Source of the DNA: an uncultured Chitinophagaceae bacterium
Lineage (GTDB): Bacteria > Bacteroidota > Bacteroidia > Chitinophagales > Chitinophagaceae
Length of the DNA: 56,030 bases
Direction of reading: 5' to 3'
Assembly: GCA_903870685.1 (NCBI GenBank)
Contig: CAIQDX010000108.1
Location: forward strand, 1 to 56,030
The notes beneath the pieces are model-generated. The model saw only the letters and a program-made list of their open reading frames with translations. It did no database searches and was not told the origin of the DNA. The translations under genes were made by a program, and so were the position numbers. Below, in pieces: positions 44,541-51,978 of this stretch. The first letter of the stretch is position 1, and each line of letters starts with the position of its first letter.

Positions 44541-44620
44541 TTTTGTTACAAGCTTCTGAATATCAATTGAACTTCAGTTGCGTCGCACTCTTCAACCTTT
44601 GAATCTATATCAGCTATAAA
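44541..44620 (+). repeat. Dispersed repeat element, copy 5
   Basis: Core GTTGCGTCGCACTCTTCAAC at 44577-44596, same orientation as copy 4. The left flank TTACAAGCTTCTGAATATCA and the right end CAGCTATAAA align with copy 4. Confidence 0.75.
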
Positions 44621-44641
44621 TGCCATTTAATTTATTTTTAT

Positions 44642-44649
44642 TACATTCG
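44642..44649 (+). promoter_or_regulatory. -7 box (TACATTCG) upstream of the 86-residue protein gene
   Basis: One mismatch to TAnnTTTG, 64 nt before the ATG at 44714. It would give a moderately long leader. Confidence 0.4.
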
Positions 44650-44713
44650 CAGCGTTTTCAAATGATGCTTGCCCGTGGAATAATTTTTTATTCATCAATT
44701 TAACACACATTTT

Positions 44714-44974
44714 ATGGCAACTGAAAACGAAAAATTAAGAACTGCTTGTGTAAAAGCAGTAGAAACCTTCCAGAAAATTAACGACGAAGCAAACGTTGAA
44801 ATACAATCCAAGCTTGAATTCTGTGTTGGTAGTTACGATTTCGATCAGAACCCGGTTGGTTTGTACGAATTCGGCAAAAAAGCTGTTAAGATCTTAACTA
44901 AGATCAAAGAAAAAAATACAAAGAAAGTTACTAAGAAAGTAATCGACGATTTAGAAAAAGCTTTGGCAAAATAA
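44714..44974 (+). CDS. Small conserved-looking cytoplasmic protein, function unknown
   Basis: An 86-residue soluble protein, helical and Lys/Glu-rich. It opens MATENEKLRTACVKAVETFQ, has a central VGSYDFDQNPVGLYEFGKKA, and ends in a basic helix (TKKVTKKVIDDLEKALAK). Comparable short proteins occur widely in Bacteroidota, but I know of no assigned role. It stands alone, with a possible promoter upstream and the oppositely oriented acylase gene downstream, 25 bases from its stop. Confidence 0.78.
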   Translation: MATENEKLRTACVKAVETFQKINDEANVEIQSKLEFCVGSYDFDQNPVGLYEFGKKAVKILTKIKEKNTKKVTKKVIDDLEKALAK

Positions 44975-44999
44975 TTTCGTTGAAACAAAAAAGAACTTA

Positions 45000-47204
45000 T
45001 CATTCTCCCGGATGATAAGTCCTTTCTGCATGTTGTAATACATCTTCTTTATAAAAAAGAACATCTTTGAATTGTCCTTTGCAGTACATCAAAGCCTGGT
45101 CTTTAAAATGTTTTGAAGATGGATCACCACTTTCGCCACCGGCTAATAAAGATTTAGCTTTTATTCTTTTGCCGAATTCAACGGCACAAATAAAACTGTT
45201 ACCATTAACGCCGTATAATTTTTTTGTGTTGGAATAAACTCTGCTTGTGTAAGAAGGAATTTGCCCCCATTGCGAAGAAGTAAATCCAACAGGAATACTT
45301 TGTTGTGCATCGTCAAACTTAGAATCAATATCATTACTCAATCTTTGAAAACGATTGATCTCGCCCCAAGCAATATTCCATTTTCCATAACGCTCAATCA
45401 ATACATTAACCGCGGCTTTAAATTGCTTCAATAAAATAATTTCATTGTTTTTATCAGATGCAAATTTTCCTGTGCGTGTTACCTGATCTTCAAATTCATC
45501 CAAGCTTTTACTTGCACTAATTGCTCTCATTAATTGCGTTCCCCATGTTACAGCCAATGAAGTTGCAACAGAATTTTCGCCTGAACGCAGATCCCAATCT
45601 TTCATCATTTCAATCGGATCTTCTAAATATGATCTTAATGAATCGCTTTCTGGTAAAGCGTTGTATCCATCAATCAATGCTGGAATTAATTTTTCGAAAA
45701 ATGCTAAATAAGTATCATAACCTGCAGCAATCACTTTATCAACAGTATACTTTTTTTCTTTCGCCAAAACTCTCACTGCGTTTATGCCACGAAAATTTTC
45801 TCCATCGGGTGCCATATATCTTGGAAAATTTTCCTTCTTCGGACTATTCATTCCTGCAACAGTAAATGGTGTTGAATTACAATTTTGCAACCAACCATTT
45901 GAAGGATTTATTAAATGAACAATTTCATCAACAGCATGCAATCCTTTCCATTCGGTTGCAGCAATTGTTCCATCAACAGGCTTTGCCCAATTATATTTTG
46001 CATCGCGTACCGGAATATAATTTCCATGCCAGTAACCAATATTTCCTTCTGCATCAGCATACACAGTGTTATTGGAAGTATTGCCACGCATATCCAACAC
46101 TTTTTTAAACGCTGCAAAACTGTTTGCTTTTGTACGTAACCAACTTTGTTCTAAACTGATGACAGAACGATTGAAAGATCTTACACTGATATAATCCGCA
46201 TTTCTCTTTGCCATCACCGGACCGTGATGCGTAAATAATGTTTTGAAATTTTTTGTGCTGATGGAATTATTTTGTTTGAATGAAATAGAAATATTTTTTA
46301 CAACAACAGGTTTTTGTTGATGTTCGTATTCATACATCAACTGATTGTTTTGTTGTGATATTTTTTCTATGTACGCATCCGAAACATCTACGGCACTTGA
46401 AGTGTGCATCCAACCACAATGTTCGTTGAATCCCTGATACACAAATAACTGTCCCCATGTTACTGCGCCATAAGTATTCAAACCTTCTTCACTTACCATT
46501 TGTACTTCGGGACGAAAATAAAATGTTACATGCGGATTGATATATAAAATCGCATGACCAGTTTCAGTAATGGAAGGTGCAAACGCAAAGCCATTAGAGC
46601 CGGTTAATTTTTCATCTTCATTAAGAGTTGATGATGCATATTCGTTACTGTGATTAAGATTACCAACAATCAAATCACTACCATATAATTTCTTTAAATC
46701 ATTTTCATTGATACCCGCAGTACTAATAGCACCAATACTTCCATCGGTCCACAACAAAGGATACCAGGGTTCAAAATGATTTAATAAAACAGGTTTTGTT
46801 TCCGGATGTTTTAATAAATAATAATTCACACCATCGGCAAAAGCATCTAATAATTTATGTAACCATTCAGGACTATTTTTATAATCTTTAATCGCATCTG
46901 AAGAATCAATGATCATTCTAATCAACAGATCATTGTACAAATCTTTTTCTCCATTCACTTCTGAAAGTCTTCCCAACTTTTCAATATAATTCATCTCCAC
47001 TCTTTTAAAATCATCTTCACATTGTGCATACAACAACCCAAAAACTGCATCTGCATCAGTCTTTCCATAAACATGCGGAATACCCCAGTTATCGCGAATG
47101 ATCGTTACTTGCTTTGCTTGTTTTTCGAATCGAGTAATTTCTTTTGAACTGAATTGTGCAAAGAGTTGTAGTGGAATTATTAAAAGAAGAAATATTTTTT
47201 TCAT
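45000..47204 (-). CDS. Penicillin acylase family protein (Ntn-hydrolase), secreted
   Basis: A 734-residue precursor of a periplasmic N-terminal-nucleophile amidohydrolase. After the signal peptide (MKKIFLLLIIPLQLFAQ) comes the alpha-chain region with VTIIRDNWGIPHVYGKTD and YAQCEDDFKRVEM. The autocleavage site is expected before Ser203 (KLTGSNGFAFAP), which becomes the beta-chain nucleophile. The beta chain includes WGQLFVYQGFNEHCGWMHT and NTVYADAEGNIGYWHGNY. The family cleaves acyl groups from penicillins, acyl-homoserine lactones or cyclic lipopeptides; the natural substrate here is unknown. It reads toward the 86-residue protein gene. Confidence 0.92.
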   Translation of the reverse strand: MKKIFLLLIIPLQLFAQFSSKEITRFEKQAKQVTIIRDNWGIPHVYGKTDADAVFGLLYAQCEDDFKRVEMNYIEKLGRLSEVNGEKDLYNDLLIRMIIDSSDAIKDYKNSPEWLHKLLDAFADGVNYYLLKHPETKPVLLNHFEPWYPLLWTDGSIGAISTAGINENDLKKLYGSDLIVGNLNHSNEYASSTLNEDEKLTGSNGFAFAPSITETGHAILYINPHVTFYFRPEVQMVSEEGLNTYGAVTWGQLFVYQGFNEHCGWMHTSSAVDVSDAYIEKISQQNNQLMYEYEHQQKPVVVKNISISFKQNNSISTKNFKTLFTHHGPVMAKRNADYISVRSFNRSVISLEQSWLRTKANSFAAFKKVLDMRGNTSNNTVYADAEGNIGYWHGNYIPVRDAKYNWAKPVDGTIAATEWKGLHAVDEIVHLINPSNGWLQNCNSTPFTVAGMNSPKKENFPRYMAPDGENFRGINAVRVLAKEKKYTVDKVIAAGYDTYLAFFEKLIPALIDGYNALPESDSLRSYLEDPIEMMKDWDLRSGENSVATSLAVTWGTQLMRAISASKSLDEFEDQVTRTGKFASDKNNEIILLKQFKAAVNVLIERYGKWNIAWGEINRFQRLSNDIDSKFDDAQQSIPVGFTSSQWGQIPSYTSRVYSNTKKLYGVNGNSFICAVEFGKRIKAKSLLAGGESGDPSSKHFKDQALMYCKGQFKDVLFYKEDVLQHAERTYHPGE

Positions 47205-47303
47205 AGCACTTACTTATTATGATCGATAATTTTTTGTAGGATTAATATTCATGTTGAATAAGATATTTCAATTTTCAACTTTATTATAGCAACAATTTAC
47301 ATC

Positions 47304-47311
47304 TACATTTG
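47304..47311 (+). promoter_or_regulatory. -7 box (TACATTTG) before a small membrane-anchored protein gene
   Basis: Perfect TAnnTTTG match ending 19 nt before the ATG at 47331. Confidence 0.5.
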
Positions 47312-47330
47312 TTAAATAATCGCATACTTC

Positions 47331-47600
47331 ATGAAAAAATATTTCACAGGAATACTAGTTACATTGATCATGATTATTGGAATACTGGGCATTACCAATC
47401 CCGGCTTCAGACAACCATATCAATTATTAGATAACCAGGAAGGGAAGCTGATACATAATTATTTCATTTTTTCTGTTTATGTACATTATGAAGGTTATAT
47501 ACAAAATGAAAAAGGCAATTATGGATTATACAGAAGATATATCGGTATCGCTTCCGATTTTTTTGAGATCAGTCCTTTGCATGTTAAAGACGAACAATAA
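47331..47600 (+). CDS. Small membrane-anchored or exported protein (possibly DUF4359-like)
   Basis: An 89-residue protein with one N-terminal hydrophobic helix (about residues 6-23, followed by ITNPGFRQPY). The rest is a small beta-rich domain: HNYFIFSVYVHYEGY, then YGLYRRYIGIASDFFEI. The pattern ITNP plus FFVFS/IGI strands recalls DUF4359 proteins, but I am not sure. It faces the M19 dipeptidase gene on the opposite strand with only 11 bases between their stops, and has its own promoter. Confidence 0.68.
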   Translation: MKKYFTGILVTLIMIIGILGITNPGFRQPYQLLDNQEGKLIHNYFIFSVYVHYEGYIQNEKGNYGLYRRYIGIASDFFEISPLHVKDEQ

Positions 47601-47611
47601 AATTCAATTCC

Positions 47612-48778
47612 TTATTTTTCATTCGCTTTTAATACCCTCAAAAAATTACCGCCCAATATTTTAGTTATTTCTTTCTTGCTGTAACCCTTTTCTACCAAGG
47701 CTTTCGTGATAAGTGGATAAGAGGTAACATCATCCAATTGTTGTGGTGGTGATTCGATACCATCAAAATCAGAACCCAAACCAACATACTCAACACCAAC
47801 TAATTTAATGATGTATTCGATGTGTTGAATCAATAATGATAATGGTGCACGCAATGCATTTACTTCTTCACCATACTTTGCAAATAAATATTCATCAGCA
47901 AAAAAATATTCTCTGCCGCTTTTCATCATCGAATCTCTTTCAACTTTATGTCTTTCAATAAATGCATCTTTTCGTTTCATGAAATTGCTGTCCAAAAAAC
48001 CTGAATAAAAATTGACTTGTATCACACCACCATTTTTTGCTATCGCTTTTATTTGTTCGTCTTTTAAATTTCTTTGATGCGCACATAAATTATATACACA
48101 ACTATGCGATGCAATGATTGGTTTTGTTGTGGTATTAATTACATCCCAAAAAGTTGTTTCGCCAACATGACTAACATCAACGATCATTCCCAACTGATTC
48201 ATTCTTTGCACCACCTGTTTACCAAAATCAGTTAATCCTTTATGTTGAATATCTTTTTTAAATGTTTCATCAAATGCGCTGCTGGCCCATTTAGTAGAGT
48301 TGTTCCAGGTAAGCGTCATATATCTTGCACCGCGTTTGTAAAACACATCTAAATTGTCCAAATTATTTTCTATCATGTGACCGCCTTCAACGCCAAACAT
48401 CGCAGCAATTTTATGTTGCTTCACCACTTTATATAATTCTTTTGTGCTGGCAACTTTTACAATTTTATCAGGATTACGTTTTGCAACAGCATCCAAAGTA
48501 TCCATTTGTCTGTTGGCATATAAGTATGGATTTTTTTTATCTCCATCACAAAAAACAGAAAACAATTGAACATCCAATCCACCTTGTTTCCATCTTGCCA
48601 AATCGCTGTGCGTTTTACCTTTTAAATTTTGATCGAACACTAATCCATTTTCAGTTGCCTTCATCAAAATATCATTGTGTGTATCAACAACAATTGCTTT
48701 ATCATGTATTTTCTGATACGACTGTGCGACGATTTGTTGTGCCAATAAAATGCAAATAATTAAACTTATTTTTTTCAT
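47612..48778 (-). CDS. Secreted M19 (membrane/renal) dipeptidase
   Basis: A 388-residue exported metallodipeptidase with signal peptide ending VAQ (residue about 19). Zinc ligands: His34 and Asp36 (VVDTHNDIL), the bridging Glu in GVEGGHMIEN, and His in DVSHVGE and ASHS; GLGSDFDGIE carries the conserved Asp. The family hydrolyses dipeptides and tolerates a D-amino acid at the C-terminal position. It starts 9 bases after the serine hydrolase gene, so the two are one transcript. Confidence 0.92.
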   Translation of the reverse strand: MKKISLIICILLAQQIVAQSYQKIHDKAIVVDTHNDILMKATENGLVFDQNLKGKTHSDLARWKQGGLDVQLFSVFCDGDKKNPYLYANRQMDTLDAVAKRNPDKIVKVASTKELYKVVKQHKIAAMFGVEGGHMIENNLDNLDVFYKRGARYMTLTWNNSTKWASSAFDETFKKDIQHKGLTDFGKQVVQRMNQLGMIVDVSHVGETTFWDVINTTTKPIIASHSCVYNLCAHQRNLKDEQIKAIAKNGGVIQVNFYSGFLDSNFMKRKDAFIERHKVERDSMMKSGREYFFADEYLFAKYGEEVNALRAPLSLLIQHIEYIIKLVGVEYVGLGSDFDGIESPPQQLDDVTSYPLITKALVEKGYSKKEITKILGGNFLRVLKANEK

Positions 48779-48787
48779 CTGTATATT

Positions 48788-50311
48788 TTATTTTTTCTTT
48801 TTGAATTCGTATGGCATGTAATCTACAAAGTCTGCAACTTTAATTGTAACAGATTTTACTTCATTATTTTCAATGGTAAAAGGAATGGCAACAATACCCC
48901 AGATAGGATTGCTGTAAGTACAAAGGAAACGGTTGCCGGATAAGGGTTCCAGCTTACCCGTCATTACATGATGCTGAAATTTTATTTTTAAATGATCACC
49001 TTCTTCTTCAATCTTTAATGTGCCATAAGGATCGTTCTCATATTCGCCAACAAATTTTTTTAAAGAAACAGTCATTGGTAAGTGCATGGCAATGCTGTCT
49101 CTTTTTTGTTTGATATTTTCTTGTTCAACTTTGTTTTGTCTTGCTGAAAAGTTTGAATACAACTGACTATAATTTCTGTAAGGGAATCCAAGATAAGCAT
49201 CCATGATCTCCCACTTCAATGCTTCAAAAAATTGATTCGCATCTGTGTTCGTTAAAACAACAATGCCTAATTTTTCTTCAGGTATTAAAGTAACACTTGT
49301 AACAAATCCATTAACTCCACCGGTATGTGATACAATTTTTTTGCCGCCATATTCTTGCAACATCCATCCTAATCCATACAAACTAAAATGCCCCGAATTA
49401 AACAACACTCTGCCATCGCCTAAAATAGAATTCGGTGCCCTTGTTTGTTGAATAGCAGAAGATGGAATGATTTGTTTGCCTTCAAATTTTCCGTTATCCA
49501 ATAACATCGTTACCCATTTGCTCAGATCATTTACAGATGAACTGATAGAACCTGCAGGTGCAATATTATCTAACTGACCATAAGGAATTTTTATCAGCTT
49601 ATCTCCATCCATTGTATGCGCTGTTGCTTTATTTGTTGCATTGATAATTTCTTTCGACAAAGCCAAACTTCTTGTCATACCCAATGGCTGAAATATTCTG
49701 GTGCGCACCAAATCCTGCCATGTTGAATTTGTTGCATTGGCTGCAACTAATCCGCCTGCTAAAAATGCAGCATTGGTATAACCCCATGTTGAGCGAAAAC
49801 TATGCGCAGGAGTTAACCGTGCAAACTTTTTAAAAATATCATCGGTAGATAAATCAGTATCGAAGAACATAAAATCTCCCTGAAAAGTCATCATGCCTAA
49901 ACGATGACATAACAGATCTCTCACCGTTACTTCTTTTGTTACCCAATCATCTTTCATTTTAAATTGAGGTAACCATTTTGTTGCTTTATCCTCGAGTGAT
50001 AATTTTTTTTCTTCATTTAGTGTTGCTAAAATAGTTGCAGTAAAAGCTTTGGTATTAGAGCCAATCATGAACAAAGTGTTCTCATCAATTTTATCATTGC
50101 CATTTAATTCTTTTGCGCCAAAACCCTTCATCACAACCACTTTGCCATCTTTCACCACACAAACAGATACACCGGGAATATTCCATTGCAACAAAGCTTT
50201 GTTTACATAATTATCCAAACTGTCTTTTATAAATGAAGGAACAACAGCATTATTATTCTGCGCAGCTACCAGCAGCGGAATAAATAATAAAACAAGAATT
50301 ATTTTTTTCAT
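48788..50311 (-). CDS. Secreted beta-lactamase-fold serine hydrolase
   Basis: A 507-residue exported protein. ATG at 50311 (MKKIILVLLFIPLLVAAQ) gives a clean signal peptide; a longer frame to 50434 would run backwards through the hairpin and the upstream gene. Class C-type catalytic motifs are SNTK (Ser85-Lys88), WGYTNAAF (YxN) and SHTGGVNGF (HxG in place of KTG). The C-terminal 100 residues form a DUF3471-like beta-domain (KKFVGEYENDPYGTLKIEEE). D-aminopeptidase, carboxypeptidase or esterase activity are all possible. Part of a minus-strand unit with the deacylase upstream and the dipeptidase downstream. Confidence 0.9.
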   Translation of the reverse strand: MKKIILVLLFIPLLVAAQNNNAVVPSFIKDSLDNYVNKALLQWNIPGVSVCVVKDGKVVVMKGFGAKELNGNDKIDENTLFMIGSNTKAFTATILATLNEEKKLSLEDKATKWLPQFKMKDDWVTKEVTVRDLLCHRLGMMTFQGDFMFFDTDLSTDDIFKKFARLTPAHSFRSTWGYTNAAFLAGGLVAANATNSTWQDLVRTRIFQPLGMTRSLALSKEIINATNKATAHTMDGDKLIKIPYGQLDNIAPAGSISSSVNDLSKWVTMLLDNGKFEGKQIIPSSAIQQTRAPNSILGDGRVLFNSGHFSLYGLGWMLQEYGGKKIVSHTGGVNGFVTSVTLIPEEKLGIVVLTNTDANQFFEALKWEIMDAYLGFPYRNYSQLYSNFSARQNKVEQENIKQKRDSIAMHLPMTVSLKKFVGEYENDPYGTLKIEEEGDHLKIKFQHHVMTGKLEPLSGNRFLCTYSNPIWGIVAIPFTIENNEVKSVTIKVADFVDYMPYEFKKKK

Positions 50312-50331
50312 GATGATGATTTTATTTTTAA

Positions 50332-50364
50332 AGAGTTGCCAACCTTTTGAAGGTTGGCAACTCT
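50332..50364. repeat. 15-bp perfect hairpin between deacylase and serine hydrolase genes
   Basis: AGAGTTGCCAACCTT (50332-50346) and AAGGTTGGCAACTCT (50350-50364) pair perfectly around a 3-nt loop. On the minus strand only TTT follows, so it may be a weak terminator. The GC content of the stem is far above the surroundings and looks like a REP-type palindrome. Confidence 0.75.
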
Positions 50365-50366
50365 GT

Positions 50367-51944
50367 TTAATTACATTTTCCCGGACCATACAACACTTTA
50401 CCGTTACGAATATTATTTTGTTTTCCATCTTCAACAGAAATTTGTCCGTTCACTAAAATATATTTAAAGCCTGTTGAATATTGATGTGGCTTTTCGTAAG
50501 TTGAATTATCTTTCACTTCTTTCTCATCAAACAAAACAATATCTGCTGCATAACCCTCACGAATTAATCCACGATCTTTTAATTGAAATTTTTGAGCAGG
50601 CAATGAAGTCATTCTTCGAATTGCTTCTTCCAATGAAATAACTTTTTCATCTCTAACATATTTACTCAATACTCTTGCATTGGTTCCGTAACCGCGAGGA
50701 TGTGGCGAACCCGAATTAAATATTCTTATTCCTGCATCACTTGCAAACATGTTGTAAGGATATTTCATAATGGCTTTCACATCATTTTCACTCATGCCAT
50801 GAAACACCATTCCTGCATTGCCTTGCTTCATCATGTCACAAACAGTTAATGCTTCTTCTCTTGCTGTATGTTTTCTTCCTTTTAATAAATTTACTTCCTC
50901 AATACTTTTCCCATTCAAAGTTGTATCAGCTTTAAAGTATGCAACAACAGGATAACTGAAATGTTTTAGTTTTCTTTTATTCAATCGTTGCACCATAAAA
51001 TCAATTACTGTTTTTAATTGTTTAGAATCATTCAATCTTGCATTGATAGAATCTTGTCCATCGGCTAAAACCCAGTCTGGCAGCAATGTTCCGAGGTTGG
51101 TACTGCTGGCAGTGTAAGGGTATTGATCGATAGTAACATCCAATCCTTCTTCTCGTGCTTTGATAATTAACGGCAATGTTTCTTTACTGCGACCCCAATT
51201 ATTTTGTCCGCTTAATTTAAAATGTGAAATCTCAACAGGCATTTTATTTTCTCTGCCAATATGCAATGCTTCTTCAATGGCTTGTGTAACACTATCGCCT
51301 TCGTTACGAATATGACTTGCATACAAACCGTTATATTTTGCAGCAACTTTTGCTAAACGAACCACTTCTTCTGTTTTAGAATATGTGCCCGGTATATAAA
51401 TCAATCCGGTTGAAAAACCAACTGCTCCATCTTTCATTGCCTGTTCAACAATGGCTTCCATTTTTTTTAATTCATCTTCAGTTGGGTCACGCATCACTCT
51501 TCCCATCACATCTTTTCTAACATCATTATGTCCAACCAATGTTGCAATATTTATAGAAGTTTTTAAACTGTCGAGCATTAAAAAATATTTTTTAATATCG
51601 GTATTCGATGAGCCGCAATTGCCCGTTACCACTGTAGTTATACCATCATAAATAAAATTAGAAGCTAATGGATTTTTAATTTCGTCACCTTCAATATGTG
51701 TGTGCACATCAATAAAACCGGGTGCTGCAATCAATCCTGTTGCATCAATTATTTTATTGGAAGAATAATTATTGAGATGACCGATGGCCATTATTTTTCC
51801 ATCCTTCACCGCAATATCTGCATAGATCCAGGAGTTGCCTGTACCATCAATTAATTTAGCGTGTTTGATCAAGGCATCTGCCTGTTGGGCATTTGCAAAA
51901 AACAAAATGCTTAATGCAAAAAATAGTAAATAAATTTTTCTCAT
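50367..51944 (-). CDS. Secreted N-acyl-D-amino-acid deacylase (D-aminoacylase)
   Basis: A 525-residue amidohydrolase-superfamily enzyme with signal peptide (cleavage near FANAQ, residue 20). Metal and catalytic residues of D-aminoacylases are visible: His81 and His83 (DVHTHIEGD), Cys110 (TGNCGSS), His in ASHIRNEGD and ISHFKLSG, and Asp in FASDAGIR. It releases D-amino acids from N-acyl-D-amino acids, or removes N-acylated D-residues in related enzymes. It starts 34 bases after the M1 peptidase gene and ends just before the 15-bp hairpin. Confidence 0.92.
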   Translation of the reverse strand: MRKIYLLFFALSILFFANAQQADALIKHAKLIDGTGNSWIYADIAVKDGKIMAIGHLNNYSSNKIIDATGLIAAPGFIDVHTHIEGDEIKNPLASNFIYDGITTVVTGNCGSSNTDIKKYFLMLDSLKTSINIATLVGHNDVRKDVMGRVMRDPTEDELKKMEAIVEQAMKDGAVGFSTGLIYIPGTYSKTEEVVRLAKVAAKYNGLYASHIRNEGDSVTQAIEEALHIGRENKMPVEISHFKLSGQNNWGRSKETLPLIIKAREEGLDVTIDQYPYTASSTNLGTLLPDWVLADGQDSINARLNDSKQLKTVIDFMVQRLNKRKLKHFSYPVVAYFKADTTLNGKSIEEVNLLKGRKHTAREEALTVCDMMKQGNAGMVFHGMSENDVKAIMKYPYNMFASDAGIRIFNSGSPHPRGYGTNARVLSKYVRDEKVISLEEAIRRMTSLPAQKFQLKDRGLIREGYAADIVLFDEKEVKDNSTYEKPHQYSTGFKYILVNGQISVEDGKQNNIRNGKVLYGPGKCN

Positions 51945-51978
51945 GGTGTTTATTAATACTTGAAATTAAAACTATTCT

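Noticed and set aside
48721-48745. GTGCGACG in the M19 dipeptidase gene as a seventh repeat copy
   Set aside because: It matches only eight bases of the core, lies in signal-peptide codons and has none of the flanking homology.
50312-50434. Extended N-terminus for the serine hydrolase
   Set aside because: It would translate the 15-bp hairpin and overlap the end of the deacylase gene, and it would bury the signal peptide.
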